Shown: positions 14,179-27,416 of the stretch, in pieces | How the letters are laid out: each line of letters starts with the position of its first letter | Numbering within the stretch: position 1 is the stretch's first letter | DNA from: Vespula vulgaris | Taxonomy: Eukaryota; Arthropoda; Insecta; Hymenoptera; Vespidae | Assembly (NCBI RefSeq): GCF_905475345.1 | Contig: NC_066596.1 | Coordinates: 7,125,001 to 7,189,000 of the forward strand | Direction of reading: 5' to 3' | Length of the DNA stretch: 64,000 nt | Translations under genes and position numbers: made by a program | Notes under the pieces: model-generated | Database searches by the model: none | Seen by the model: only the letters and a program-made list of their open reading frames with translations | What the model was told of the DNA's origin: nothing

Positions 14179-15048
14179 TTAATGATCATGATCATCTTCT
14201 CCAGGAGGCTTTAAAGCTGCCTCTTCGCCTTCTTTCATTTCAGGTGTATGTGGCCAAATTGATGGATTGTTTACTACGCCACAATGACATTCTGGATGAT
14301 ATTCCACAAATTCTTCCATTGTCATTTCAGCATAAGGCATTATAGCTCTTATAGAACTAATAGACGCATTGATATCCTCAATTTGTTTTTCAGATCTTCT
14401 GCGATATTCTTCAACCTCAACAAGCTAAACATTTTGAAATATATATCAGAGAGATATATTATATATAAATTTATATTATATTTTAAACTACCTTTTTTAT
14501 ATATGACTGGATAAAGAAAAAACAAACTTCTATAGATAAAATACTTTACCATCTGTTTCTCTTCACTATCAATAAGAGAAGTATATTTGTCAGCAGGATA
14601 TGGTACTGTTAATGCTTCGTACTCTTTTCGAAATTTTTCAACAAGACCAGGTGTTGTCACATTCTTTTTGTAATAATCCCAATTAAGTTTTGGTGAAGAT
14701 TCAGGATTTGCCAGCATTCTGTAATAAAAAATGAAATGCAAGAAAAAATATAACTTATAAATGAATCATTTGACAGTTGTATCACTACACTATAAAAGAT
14801 ATTTAATATATACATATATATATATAATAGTTTTTTTTAATCAAATTAAATATATTTGCTTATTGTCACAACTTTCATATTCACTAAAATATTACAAAAT
14901 ATATTATGTAATAGACTATTTTTTGGACTAACCGACGTAAATATTGATCAGACTTCGCTTTAAATGCGAAAAATAATTGTTTTTGTTCTTCTGGAACTCT
15001 TTCTGCTATTGCTGCCCAATTTATTGCTTTAATCGCGCTTCGCGACAT
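14179..15048 (-). CDS. ATPsynD: Mitochondrial ATP synthase subunit d (peripheral stalk)
   Basis: Nuclear-encoded subunit of the mitochondrial F1Fo ATP synthase peripheral stalk. Exons: 15048-14933, 14718-14550, 14424-14179, giving 531 nt and 176 residues, the usual length for the insect subunit. The start MSRSAIKAINWAAIAERVP is the family's N-terminus, with no long cleavable leader. The middle carries the LNWDYYKKNV...LVEKFRKEYE block and the C-terminus is acidic and histidine-rich (ending EDDHDH). Splice phases are 2 then 0. The 5' flank is shared with the divergent PRDM gene, 685 bp away. Identity is confident from the whole protein, not from a single motif. Confidence 0.95.
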
Positions 15049-15733
15049 TTTGTACGCTTAATACGAAATACAAGGGTTAACGACTACGACAATCTAAACC
15101 AGAGGCACCAAGAACTACACTAAAGCAGACAGGCAGCTTGAGAGGACCACGTAATCAGTGCTGGTTTTACACAGTTTACATATATTTAGAAACTTCCAGT
15201 AAGAATTGACTAGAATTAATATAATCCGTTTTTGTCCAGAAAAATGCTTGAATTGAGCAATTTAAAATGAAATTACAGATAGGTAAGAAAAGAAACAGAA
15301 CATTTACATAATACTAATTTGTATAACTTTAGTTAATTCGATTGCTCAAATATAAACTGATCTTGAAACTATCATGTGAAATAGGCTTAAGGAAATGCAC
15401 AGCGAAGAAGGGGAAGGAGCTTGACAAAAGGAAAAGGAAAGGGTAATGAAGTTTCCAATGGTGTACGAACGAGGGCGTTACCGAGTGTTGCTCGACTCAA
15501 GATCAGAATCGAGTTCGTTGAAACTCGGCCGAATCGAGACGAGTTTGTACGAGGAGAACTGGATCGATAAAACAGGAATATGGCCGTGAAGGGGGTAGAC
15601 CGGGGTGTCGGCGAGGGTGGGCGGCGATCAGGCGGTTGAGCATAAAGAGGATAGGATAATATCGGTGTGCGCGCGTCCTCTTCGCTAACTTCGATTTCGC
15701 CACTTTAATGTCGGCGGAGACGAGGATGTAGTT
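15049..15733. promoter_or_regulatory. Divergent promoter region, ATP synthase d / PRDM gene
   Basis: Head-to-head spacer of 685 bp between the two start codons. Its right half (from about 15380) is clearly richer in G, C and CpG than the surrounding DNA, as expected for an active insect promoter. No TATA box can be singled out, and no third gene is seen. Confidence 0.6.
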
Positions 15734-18700
15734 ATGCCGAAGAAAAGCACGAAGCATGTGAAGGAATCTGGGATAACGAGAAGCTCCCATCACGGTTGTG
15801 ATTCCGGCACGAGTACGGATATCAAAGTGAAGCACTTTCGAAGTGTTCACATTGGCGTTACAAATGGAAAGCGTTGGTTATCTCTTAAAAAAAGGCTGGG
15901 ATTGTCGACGGACGAAGACCTCGCAGTTTATCTTCTCGATCTTGCTGAATCAATCGTCAGGTAAGTTCAACGGTTGTACAGCCTATGACGTCTTGTTGGT
16001 GTGCATTAAACATCTCGACTTGCATCAAAGAGTTCTCTTTCCCTACGCGCATGGGGTAGCTGTCACTCTGTCGGGGTTTCCCCTCTACTGTCAACCGTCT
16101 GTTATACTGAATCGCCATCTTGCCGCAACGCGCCGGAGGGGCAAGGGAGGATGATCGATATCTGATCAAAAGCGCGGGATAATGGTCTTGTTTCCAAACT
16201 TTTCGAAATTGTGTCAGTCGCATTTATCTTGTTATATTTAGATCAAGATCTTCTTTTGATACTTTTATTAGAGGAAACTGATAAGAAAGATTGTATATTT
16301 CAAGGATTTTAATTACTATTGTAATTACACATTTTCATTTGTATAAAAGAAAATAAAAAAAACACCCGGACGCGAATCAGTGTTACTTCTAATAATAACG
16401 CCTAGTACGAATGAAATTAATATATCGAAATAAATTTTTACTGTTATATTTAACTGTATAACAATTTTTATTAATTTTATGAAATTTATAGTAGTAAATT
16501 ATAAAGACATTTGTACATGATGATTTTGTTATTTTTAGACAAGATAATAAATGCAATGGTCTTGAAGAATGGAAAACAAATGGCAAAGAAGAAAGGGACT
16601 CAGAAATTGTCAAGACTGAAAATTCAATAGATGATACGGAAGAACCTCTTCGTCGAAGCCTAAGGAAGCAAAGTACTTCTATATGTCCAGAACCTGATGT
16701 TTCATCTACAGACACAATACAATCTTTACAAACAGAAGTACATGATGACATTATTAAGCTCCATGTACGTCGTAGTTCAAGATCTAAACATCATAAAAAT
16801 AAGGCTAAACATCATAAAGACAAACGCAAGAAAAGAAAACACTTGAAAAATGCACAGAACATGGAAACAGATAAAGATTATAGGTTACAGGAAGAAAAAA
16901 GTCCCAATAGAAATCTAAATTCAGTTATTTGTAACACCGAGATAAATACAGAAGCAGATACTAAATCTAAATTAGATGTAGAATGTTTTCGTGTCGCTCC
17001 AAAAAATATCGAATCTATTATGACAAAGACTGAGCATATAGATAGTATAGGATTTATAAAGGATGTAAATAGTGAAAAGAACGAGTTAAATTGCAATAGC
17101 AAAGGTATCGATATACCTAATGGAGTAGCACAAATTGGAGAAGATACATCTAAAAAAAATATACAACTGCAAACTACTCCAGCTGTCTCTTCTTCTGAAA
17201 AGAATATTATGAATGAATCTGTTGTCAAAGTTGTAAGAGATATATTAAGCTCTCAAAATATGGAAAATACAGAAAATAAAAAAATTAATGAAGCAGAAAT
17301 CAGATTACATAAGGAACAAAACACAGAATCTCAGGAAAATAGTAGTTCAATTTCTAATGTGTTAGATGAAGCGGAAAATGTAAAAGCTTTAGAAGAACGT
17401 AAATTAAAAAAGAAAAGAAAAAGACCAAAACATGAAACTGATGGAGAGGAGAATATTGTCAGAGATACGCCTGATGATTTTTTGGATGATGCTATGCACA
17501 AACATCGACGAAAAAAGCACAAGCATACTAGTGAGCACAAAAATAAGAAGCATCATGATGTGCGAAAAGCACCACAAGATGGAATCATTACTCAAGAAGA
17601 GACTCCAAATTTGAATATAGTAGAAAATGAATCTGTTATTTCAGTAATAGATAAAACTCAAATTGATGTAAACTTTGATGGTAATATATCAGAGCCTCAT
17701 AGATTAGCAATTACAATAAAACTCTGTCAAGATTGTAACAGTCGGCATTTACAAGATGCATGTCCACTCAATACACCTCAATATACTATAACAGACTCTA
17801 TAACGTATGAAGATTGGTTAAACAAATACAAAGAAAATCTTGAAGTAATTAAGGCTTTAAAATCTGATGATCCTATGTCAGAAGGTTATGGAAGATTACC
17901 AGATGATGGTTTTGAGTCAGATGAAGATTCAGTACCTGTAGATCATTGTAAATCGAAAGCAAAAATACAGAGGGAAGAAAAACAATTACTTGTAGATTCA
18001 GACAGACCTTTGTATGCTAGAGATTCTTTACCTGAATGTTTTGAATTAAAAATTACAACAGCAGAACATGGTCTTGGAATTTATGCCAAGAACCCAGTTC
18101 CCATGTATGCCAAATTAGGTCCATTAGTTGGTAAATCTGTAAAAGAAATGGACATACCAGATGATTTTCCTATGAGACATATTTGGGAGGTAAATTTAAG
18201 CGTGATAAATTTTTTATTATATTAAAAAAAAATAAATAAATAAATAAAAATGCTCTTATATTAAAAGATTACTTATTTTCTTTTTAGATAGATAATAATG
18301 GTAAAACTTCATATATCAGTACCACTAATCCATTGAAAAGTAATTGGATTCGTTACATGAGACCAGCTGAAACAAAAGAAGGAAGAAGTGTAACAGTAAT
18401 TACAAAACAAGGTGAATTACATCTTATCACTACACAAAACATTATGTCAGGAATGGAACTGACTTATTGGGCAGATTCATTGTCTTCAGCGTGGACTAGG
18501 AAGAATAAAATTGATAAAACAAGTATGTAAATATTATTGATATAATATTATTAATGATATAATAAACTTTTTAATTAACTAATCTAACTTTGATTATTCT
18601 TAGATTGTGGTGGATGTAATTTAAATTTTACCCATCCTATATATTATCGTTTGCATTGCTGCATTTTTCATGATACCAATTATAGTTTGACTATTAGAAA

Positions 18701-19435
18701 ATACCATTGTAAGGTAAGATGTAGACTAATTTTATATTTGCATAATAATATTCAAGCTGATTAATAATTTTGCACATTACTTTCATAACATTATATTTTA
18801 CACATATGACAAAAGATTTTATATTAGGTATGTGGAGCTGCTGTTCTAGGAAAGGATAATATCATGAAACATGCAGCAGAGTTACATGCAGGACGTGGTG
18901 CATACCAATGTCAGTATTGTAAAAAATTTTTTTTAAGACTGAACTATCTTGAAATGCATAGAACATATGGATGTGCACAGAATCCGCAACGTTCTAGGCC
19001 ATTGTGTGATTTTTGTGGACGTAAATTTTGTCAACCTCAAAAACTCAAAGTACACATCAAAAGAATGCATAGTGGTAAGAATACAATTAATATATATAAA
19101 CTATTACAGATAATTTATACATATATTTTTCTTATTTAATTTTTATTTATTTATTTTTAATAGATATGTCCGAAGTACTCAGGGAATTCCAATGTAAACT
19201 TTGCTTAAAGCTTTTGGGCTCTCGTGCAGCTCTTCAACGACATATGAAAGAGGTTCATCATAAAGATGTAGTAGGAGCAGCAACATGTGATAGATGTGGA
19301 AAAATGTTCCAAAATAAAAGTAATTTAAAAATACACATGTTGACTCATAGTGGTGTTAAACCTTTCAAGTAAGAATATTGTGCCAATATAAGTATCATTA
19401 TTGAATAAAATTACTTCATTAAAAGATATTATATT

Positions 19436-19495
<60 letters not shown>

Positions 19496-21401
19496 TATAT
19501 ATATTTATGTGCTATTTTTTGAAAAAAATTTCATCTATCTCTTAATGGAAAATATTTTTCATAGGTGTAAAGAAAATAGTTGTAAAGCAGCTTTTACTAC
19601 AAAGCAATGTTTGCAATTTCATTATAAAAAGGTACATGGTCTCACAGAGGAAATGATGCCTAAAATCGAAAGATCGGTTGCATATACTTTCGATGCTTAT
19701 AGTGGTGGTCTTGTGGAAGATGTCGGACGTGGTAAAACTCCTCGTTTGAGTAGAAGAAATTCACAAGTATGTATGATATATTTATAATAATATATATGAA
19801 ATATTCGGAAATGTAAGCAATATTTATTTTTATAGCAGGATAATAGCAACAGTTTACCATCTTTGGATGATTGTAGTTCAGAAAGTAGTTTAAAAGTTGA
19901 AACAAATACAAATTCTACACATCCTGCTATAATGGAGTTCCCAAGTGGAACAAATACTACATCCAAATATACAGTGGAGCATGATACTAAAGTATCGAGT
20001 GCTTCTACTCGTGTTACAATGCCTGTACCAAGTGGTATTGATACGAATGTAGAGGATGTACGTACAGATGTAGATTTGTATGCTGCATCAAGGATACAAA
20101 GTAAAGGAAGTAAAAAATGGCTGGGTGAATTTAATCCTACTACAACATCGGACATACCAACGTCGCATCTACCATCTGTCCCACCAGATGTATATGAATT
20201 TGAGGATAGCAGAAAAGAAGAAGAAGAAAAAACTGTCTCTACAACTGCTACAACACAATCTCTACTAGATAGTAGTAAGCTGGGTCTTAGTGTATACAGA
20301 AGAACAGAAAGTGCGAATGCTAGCTTACTTGTTGAAGCAGCTTTAGATGCTGCTGAGAGAGACATAGGAGCAGTTTCTAGTCCAATATTGGAAGACAATG
20401 ATCGTGATGCAAATTTATATTCTATTTCTACACAATTACAGTCACCATTACCACAAAGATCTCCAAGTCATTTAGATTCATATATTCAACAACAAGATGA
20501 ATTAATATCACCAGCACCTACACCGGATAATCGACATACTCCGCCTAGTCACTTGCATGTGGATTATCATCTTCACCGACCTGTGGATTATATGAATGCA
20601 TCAAGAACACATAATATCGAACAGTATCTACATCACGAAGATTTACCACGTGTTTCTTCTCCAAATAGTTATATTCACATACCACAAGAAGACTTGGTAT
20701 CTCCGTCAGCTACACCAAATCCACGATATCAAGATATACACCATCACCATCAAATGCCCACTGATAATTTATCAAGCGATGAAGGTGATTCAGTAGCTCA
20801 AAATCTTAGTCTTTCTGTTAAAGAGAAAGCTTTACAACTAGATTTGTCAACATCATATAAATATGATCCTCTTGAATCTGATTTTGGTAGAGAAAGATCA
20901 AATTTTGAGCCTCTTGTATTGAATAGTGGGGAACTTCAAGGTCTAGATATGTCAGCTAGAGGATTTCATCATAGTTTTGGTGCTCAAGTACAAAATACAA
21001 GATATCATCATCATCATTTATATGAAATAACCGAACGGCAAAGTGTCGATCTCAGTAGGACAGGTGGCTATTCCATGTCTCCACCACCACCACCTCCTCC
21101 ACCCTATTCTCATAGTGATGTTTTGCGGGTTGTTAGTCTAGATCTTACACCTGGTGGAAGACACAGTGTTGATCTAAGTCTTTCAAGATCACATCATTTG
21201 CACAGTTCTGGAACTCGTGTTATTACTAGCCCGCAACCAGCTAGTTCTTCTACCCCGCATATAGTACCTGACACAGTTGAAGGACGAATTTTATCTCCAC
21301 CCCCGCCTCCCTTACCAGGATACAATCCAAGTTATCCTGTAAGCCCAGCTCCATATCATCCTCCTAGGCCAGCATACCATCATTATTCTGGTTATTATTA
21401 A
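15734..21401 (+). CDS. PR/SET-domain zinc-finger protein (PRDM family, PRDM10/15-like)
   Basis: Likely nuclear transcription regulator. Exons: 15734-15960, 16539-18189, 18288-18522, 18604-18713, 18828-19074, 19164-19368, 19565-19766, 19836-21401, giving 4443 nt and 1480 residues. Order of parts: a conserved-looking N-terminal block (about 35-75) with a basic, Lys/Ser-rich linker; a zinc-knuckle-like C-x2-C-x4-H-x4-C near residue 472, as placed before the PR domain in several PRDMs; the PR/SET domain (about 573-700); about seven C2H2 fingers (about 705-925), the first atypical; and a long Ser/Pro/His-rich tail with poly-Pro tracts and repeated DLS motifs. The knuckle-PR-finger order suggests the PRDM10/15 branch, but I cannot decide the orthologue, so no symbol is given. 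Exon 8 may start at 19836 or 19839 (tandem acceptor). Confidence 0.88.
19439..19491. repeat. (TA)n microsatellite in a PRDM-gene intron
   Basis: About 26 perfect TA units in the intron between PRDM exons 6 and 7, roughly 70 nt before the acceptor. This long pure tract is probably variable between individuals. Confidence 0.95.
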
Positions 21402-24400
21402 TAAATCGTAACATAAATCACAAACCTTAACTTTTAAAATTACATTTTAATTACGAAGTACATTCATATACAGAGCTCAAGTCTGCAGTTTGTATACGAT
21501 ATAATGGAACTATACGTCGTTATTCCATTTTATTTTTATCTTAACAACCATATATGATATATATAAATGGAAGGTTTAAGAAAAATATTGTTTTGTTTAG
21601 AGTCTTTGTTATTGACACTATGTTATTTTGTCATATCATTACTTTAATCAGCATTTTGCGATTTAAAAAATTTTATTGTTTTTTTGAGAATTTACTTTAA
21701 CAGATGATACTTATTGTATTATCAAGTTGATTAAGAAAACTGCCACTTTAACATATGTATGTTTAAGATAGAAAGAGATTATTTCATACTATAATAGCTT
21801 GTTCCCTAGCAGTGGAAAAAAGTATTGTTTTATCAATTAATTTATATATTTCTATTTATAATTAGAAAAATTTTATGTTCAAACAAATTTTATGTCAAAA
21901 CTAAAATTTTATTATTCAAACTAAGGACAGGAGGCTTTTATCAAAAAGATAATATTACATAATATATATGTTATATTATCAGTATGACATTAGGATCTGA
22001 ATTATGCACAAAAAATATATTTGCATTAAGATGAAACATTATATCATTTCCAAAGTATCTGTGTGAAAGAGAGATATATAGCTCAGCAAATGCAACAGTA
22101 TGTGTGTGATATAAGAGTGATACATGTATGTATGCATCCTTTAAATTGAATATTATTTTTTTAAGGTATTGGATAATGAAACTTTATGAATAGCTCTGTT
22201 CTAGATATTTAAGCTGTATGAACCGTTAAAAATGATTAAGTTGTCTTTGGTTATGTAGCTATTAGATTTATTATTTATTATATTCTTTTTTCCATTTTTA
22301 TATGAAACATGCGATATGTAATGGTTATCCCCTGTTAATATGGATCATTGGAATAGATAAATTTCAGATATGATCCAGTACCACGTCCGTGATAATTAAT
22401 GTTATAAAAAGTTGTTACTTAGCTTCTAGCTTATATTCTTCTATTTCAGATATATACTCCCAACAAAAAATACTCCATATAAGATGAGATTAGTCACTAT
22501 TTCATACTAATAACATCCTGGGTAGTTTGACATTGCTGTCATTTATATTTTTCAAATTAAAGACATGTGGTATATAAAAGAAACAATTTTAACATGTAAT
22601 ATTATGCTTATGATTCAAGCAGAAAGTTATAGCTTATAAATATGTATTTAAAGTTATTATCTCATTAGTGTGCAATTTTTAGAAAATAACACATTTAATT
22701 AATTATTTAAAGCATTACTATATAACGTTAATAATACATAAAGTTGCAGACAAATGATTTAATTACTTTAAATGTACAAAAGAAGATTGTAGTGAATAGT
22801 ATTACCCAGGATTTTAAAATTTATGAAATAATTCAATCAGGATGCCTAATGGTAGCACTAAGTATACATCTGTATGGTGATAACAAATTACAATGTTCTT
22901 TTTTTATTCTAGTCATTACATATATGTAATAACATATTAGCTATGTAATGAATGGTTTGGCTATTGCAGATGAGTGCAAAGCATAGTGTATACATAGAAT
23001 TTTTAAAAATATGTATCTTAAACATATTTGTTTATTCTTAATATTATTTTTTCAGTATCACATCAAGTTTATTCTAAGAATCGCTCGAACAAAAAACAAA
23101 GTACAGAAGTAATGAAACATAGTATGTTTTTTTTTTTTTTAACTGATGTTATTAATCGTACTATGGAATAATTATGAGATTTTGATAGAATATATGTATT
23201 AAATATACATATAATTTTGCATATAATAAACATTTATTTGTATATTTTATTTAATAACACGCATGTATTCATTATGTACTCATTTGCAAAATCCATATTT
23301 ATTTGCGTGTAGCTTCCAACTCTTTATGATTGCGCTCACTAGCCATTTATTGAAACCAAAGATCTAGATCTATTGTAACATTTGTGCCAAATTGCAAGGC
23401 GCTCATTTTTATGTATACAGTTTTAATTAATATAAATATCATTTCTTCACTCTATAGGTGTACAAAGAAATACTATCTTAATAATGTTAAAATTTTATGA
23501 TATTTTGTCAAATTTTGTGATTATTTTATTTTATATACATATACACTGTATGAAGATATGTAAAAATGTTTTACATTTATATATGTTATATATGAAAGGT
23601 ACAGTATATAATTTGTAAATTTATATTTTTATTTTTATAATTATTTCGATAGAAAGTGCAAACAATTTTATTTAATTCGGCACAAAATATTAATAAGTAA
23701 CATTTCTGTAAAATCTTTGATTTCAATTTTTTAAAAAGTGTGTGAATTGAAGATACACATATCCGATTATTACAATGATGTGTTATGATTATTATAACTA
23801 TTGCACTAGAACAGTTAAATTATGATTAACGAAGCTATTGCTATGAGATTTTTATAATTATAATATAATCTATATTTAAATTGGTCATATGTTCATATTC
23901 TATTCATATTCTTTTTAAAAAATAATGGAGTTATAAAAATATTATAAAATACAGTAAATATCTCGATCATTGTAGGACAATGATTTCAATTAATTTAAGT
24001 TACATTAATTGTACTCAGTTCAGTTAAAAATGTATTTTATATATTATACGTAATGTTAAAAAGAAGCTTAAAATGAAAAATATCGTAAAAATTATGCAAA
24101 ATTCAAAAGAATAAAATTCACGAGTACAAATGTGGCACAGAATATATTTGTATCGGGTTTATTAATATTGTAATAATAATAGAATGCAGCAGTCATAAAA
24201 CAACCCAAAATAATACATTTTGTGTCTTTATTCATTTATTACCTCAATTCCATTATTTATTATATCAAAGTGATATTTTGTACACTAAATTTTCTACGTG
24301 TTAAAAACTTTAATACGATAGACTTTTAAAAATTCGCGCCTCAAATGGTTATCGATATTTGACTATGTTCTTTCTAGTTCCAGCGCCACGCAACACACAC

Positions 24401-24447
24401 AATCGTCTTTTTACATTTTCGTGAAGTAGTCGTCAAGGAACACGAAA
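21402..24447. other. PRDM 3' UTR and spacer before UQCRC2
   Basis: Three kilobases of very AT-rich DNA without a supported gene; the only open frames are short and compositionally random. The left part probably carries a long PRDM 3' UTR, since several AATAAA signals occur on the plus strand from 21401 on. The last 150 bp before 24448 are less AT-rich, include a DRE motif, and look like the UQCRC2 promoter and leader. Confidence 0.5.
24350..24357. promoter_or_regulatory. DRE-type motif TATCGATA upstream of UQCRC2
   Basis: A perfect palindromic TATCGATA lies 90 bp before the UQCRC2 start codon. In Drosophila this element is bound by DREF and is common in core promoters of housekeeping genes. 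Position and match are seen; function here is inferred. Confidence 0.55.
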
Positions 24448-26981
24448 ATGGCTTGTTCTGCCGTACGATCACCTATTCTACGTAATTCTGCGGTAATTAT
24501 TAATTTGTATACTTTTATTTATAATTATTTATAAAATAAACATATAGACACTATAAACTTCTTTATCAGGTGTAAAATACAATCATGTCTGCTGAAATAT
24601 AGTATTTCTGATTAGTATGAGTGTTATGTAAATGTTCACGTATTTTATATGTCAGGTTCATATTTGAGCTTTTAAATTTCTGTTCATGTATTATTCATGA
24701 AAAATATTTAATTTAAATATAAAATTAAAAGAATTTGTATAAAATAAATACTAACATCATATACAGAATTAAAATGTGGTGTAAAAATAATTAAATATTT
24801 TATAATTTTTATAATAAATTCTATAATAAATTCCACTTAATAAGCAACTGATATAAACTCGCTTTGCATTTTGATATATCTTTCAAATATCTGATATTAT
24901 TGAAATTTATAAATTATTTCTATTATTTATTTTAATGATTTCATATAAAATCCGTTAACATTATATTTATTATATTTTCTCCTTTATCTATGATCAAGTA
25001 ACTGATATGACATATTAGTATTTTTATATTTTAAAAATATTATTAATAAATATAACTTAATAAATTTTATATTTTAGGTGAGACATTATGCAACTGCCAC
25101 TGCTACCCAGACTTCTGCCGCAACTTGTCTTGAAACTAAATTATTAAATAATAAAGTTATAGCTGTATCTCTTGATAATAATAATCCTGTATCACAAGTT
25201 TCTATTATCTTCAGGTAAATTGAAAATATGAATACAGAGCATCATTCATATTTTTATAGTATTTTTATAAATATAATTACATTAAATATGATTAAAAAAG
25301 ATTATAACATTCTAATTACCAAGTTCTAAAAAACTATAATCAGTTAAATATCATGTATTATTTAAGATACTGTTAGAGAATACATATCATATAATAAATT
25401 AATAATAAATAAATGTTATATTAAGGGCTGGTCCACGAAATGAAACTTATCACACTCAAGGTATTAGTCATCATTTACGTATTGCAGCTGGTTTGACTAC
25501 ATGTCGTTCCAGTTATTTTGGTATAACCAGGAATATACAGCAACTTGGAGGAAATATAATTGCTACAAGTGATCGTGAAAGTATTGCATATACATTACAA
25601 GTTACACGAAATAATTTGTAAGCAAAATTTGTATTATTTTTCTTACATATTTCATTGTCTATAGAAAAAAAATATCCACATACTTTATGCTTTACTAGGG
25701 ATCAAGCTTTACAATTTTTAGAAGATGTTGCTACACAACAAGTGTTTAAGCCATGGGAAATATCAGATCAATTACCTAGATTACGTTATGAGTTATCAAG
25801 AATACCCGAAACCACACGTCTGCTTGAACTTCTGCATAGAACTGCCTATCGTTCAGGTCTTGGCAATTCCTTGTATTCACCAAAGCGACAAGTAGGAAAA
25901 ATTAGTTCAGAATCTGTAAGTAGTATTTCAATTTATTATTTTCTATATAAACATATCCATTGCATATTAACAAGTAATATATACAACAAAAAATTATGTA
26001 TATATGATAGTAATAAATGTTTATTACTTTGTAGTTACAGCATTTTGTTAATTCATGGTTTACGGGATCAAGATGTGCTGTTGTTGCAACAGGTGTTCCA
26101 TTTTCGAAAATATGTTCATTTGCTTCAGCCTTAAATGTAAAATCAAGCGATGCTTGTGATCAACCTGCAAAATATTATGGTGGAGAACTTCGTAAGGAGC
26201 GTAATTCGTCTACAGCCAGTGTAGCAATAGCTGTAGAATCTGCAGGTTTGAATAAGGAAAAAGATGTTTTAGCATTGGCTGTATTACAAAGAGCTTTGGG
26301 TACTGGACCACAAGTGAAATGGGGATCGAGCGCAAGTCCACTTTACAAAACAGTGTCTGGTATTGCTGGTAAACAATCATTTGCTGTTTCCGCCTTTAAT
26401 GCTGTTTACTCTGATTCCGGTTTATTTGGTTTTATAATCTGCAGTGAACCTAGTATTGCTGGATCGGTGAATATCATCCTTACAGTTATCACTATTAGAT
26501 ACGTTAATATACGCAAATAAAACGATAAAATATATATGTTTGAAATTATATAATATATATTTCAGATAACAGCATGTACCTATAAATTGTTGAAATCTCT
26601 TCATTTGTCAGATGCTGACATTAATCGTGGTAAAAATGCATTGAAAGCTGACATTTTATATGCTACTGAAAATGATATTGGACTTTTAGAAATTCTTCGA
26701 CAGCAAGCTTTATTTAAGGGTCAAGTTTGTACAGCCCAGGAAATTGTTGCAAGTGTAGATAAAATCAATGCATCTGATGTTAAAAACGTATGTAAATCAC
26801 ATAGATTAAGATTTTCTACATGAATCTTAAATAATGTTTCAACTAAATACAATAGTTCGCTAATTTCTTGAATCTTTAATATTTGTTTATTTAGGTAGCT
26901 GGAAAGTTAGGCTCTGGTAAACCATCTCTAGCTGCAATCGGTGATATTTGCAGTGTTCCAAATTTAGATGAATTAAGTTAG
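24448..26981 (+). CDS. UQCRC2: Cytochrome b-c1 complex subunit 2, mitochondrial (complex III core 2)
   Basis: Core subunit of respiratory complex III on the matrix side of the inner membrane, related to the mitochondrial processing peptidases (M16 fold). Exons: 24448-24492, 25078-25214, 25426-25617, 25699-25915, 26035-26466, 26566-26787, 26895-26981, giving 1332 nt and 443 residues, the family length. The N-terminus is basic and Ser/Ala-rich like a mitochondrial presequence. The first lobe shows GISHHLRIAAGLTT where active peptidases carry their HxxEH zinc site, so the metal site is degenerate, as expected for core 2. A Gly-rich tail with GKLGSGKPSLAAIGD closes the protein. Plus-strand AATAAA at 27127-27132 is the likely polyadenylation signal. 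The 3' end faces NOL11. Confidence 0.95.
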
Positions 26982-27416
26982 ATAATAAGTCTGATATTCT
27001 TACGAAATTAGTATCAATTGTTAATAAACACCAGATTCGTAAAGCGAATGAACGCTTTTACCAGTGCTTAAAAACAGTATATACATGATCCATTGCAGTT
27101 GTAATGTAATGCTTCTGTACATACCAAATAAAAATAAAAATTACTATCCTGTTTTTTATTTCAAAAATATATTAAAACATGTGTTACATATAAAATTTCA
27201 ACAGTATAATAATTAGGTATGTACAAGTTACCATATATAAACTGATCTTAAGACAGATCAATAATAATTTTGTAGAAAATGTAATTCCTCTAAAAATGAG
27301 AAACCTAAGGAAAATGATTTATTTTATCAATGTAAGTAAAAATTATATTACTGTTTATTTACAGAACAAATATAACTTTAATAATATAAATTATAATGTA
27401 ATTTCTTACATATTTT
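26982..27416. other. Convergent 3' ends of UQCRC2 and NOL11
   Basis: Tail-to-tail spacer of 435 bp. It holds AATAAA for UQCRC2 at 27127-27132 on the plus strand and a minus-strand AATAAA at 27354-27359, about 60 nt after the NOL11 stop. The two 3' UTRs could end close together. Nothing else is seen. Confidence 0.6.

Noticed and set aside
19697..20398. Minus-strand 233-residue Ser/Leu/Val-rich frame
   Set aside because: Antisense to the PRDM last exon, crosses its intron, and shows no start context or family resemblance.
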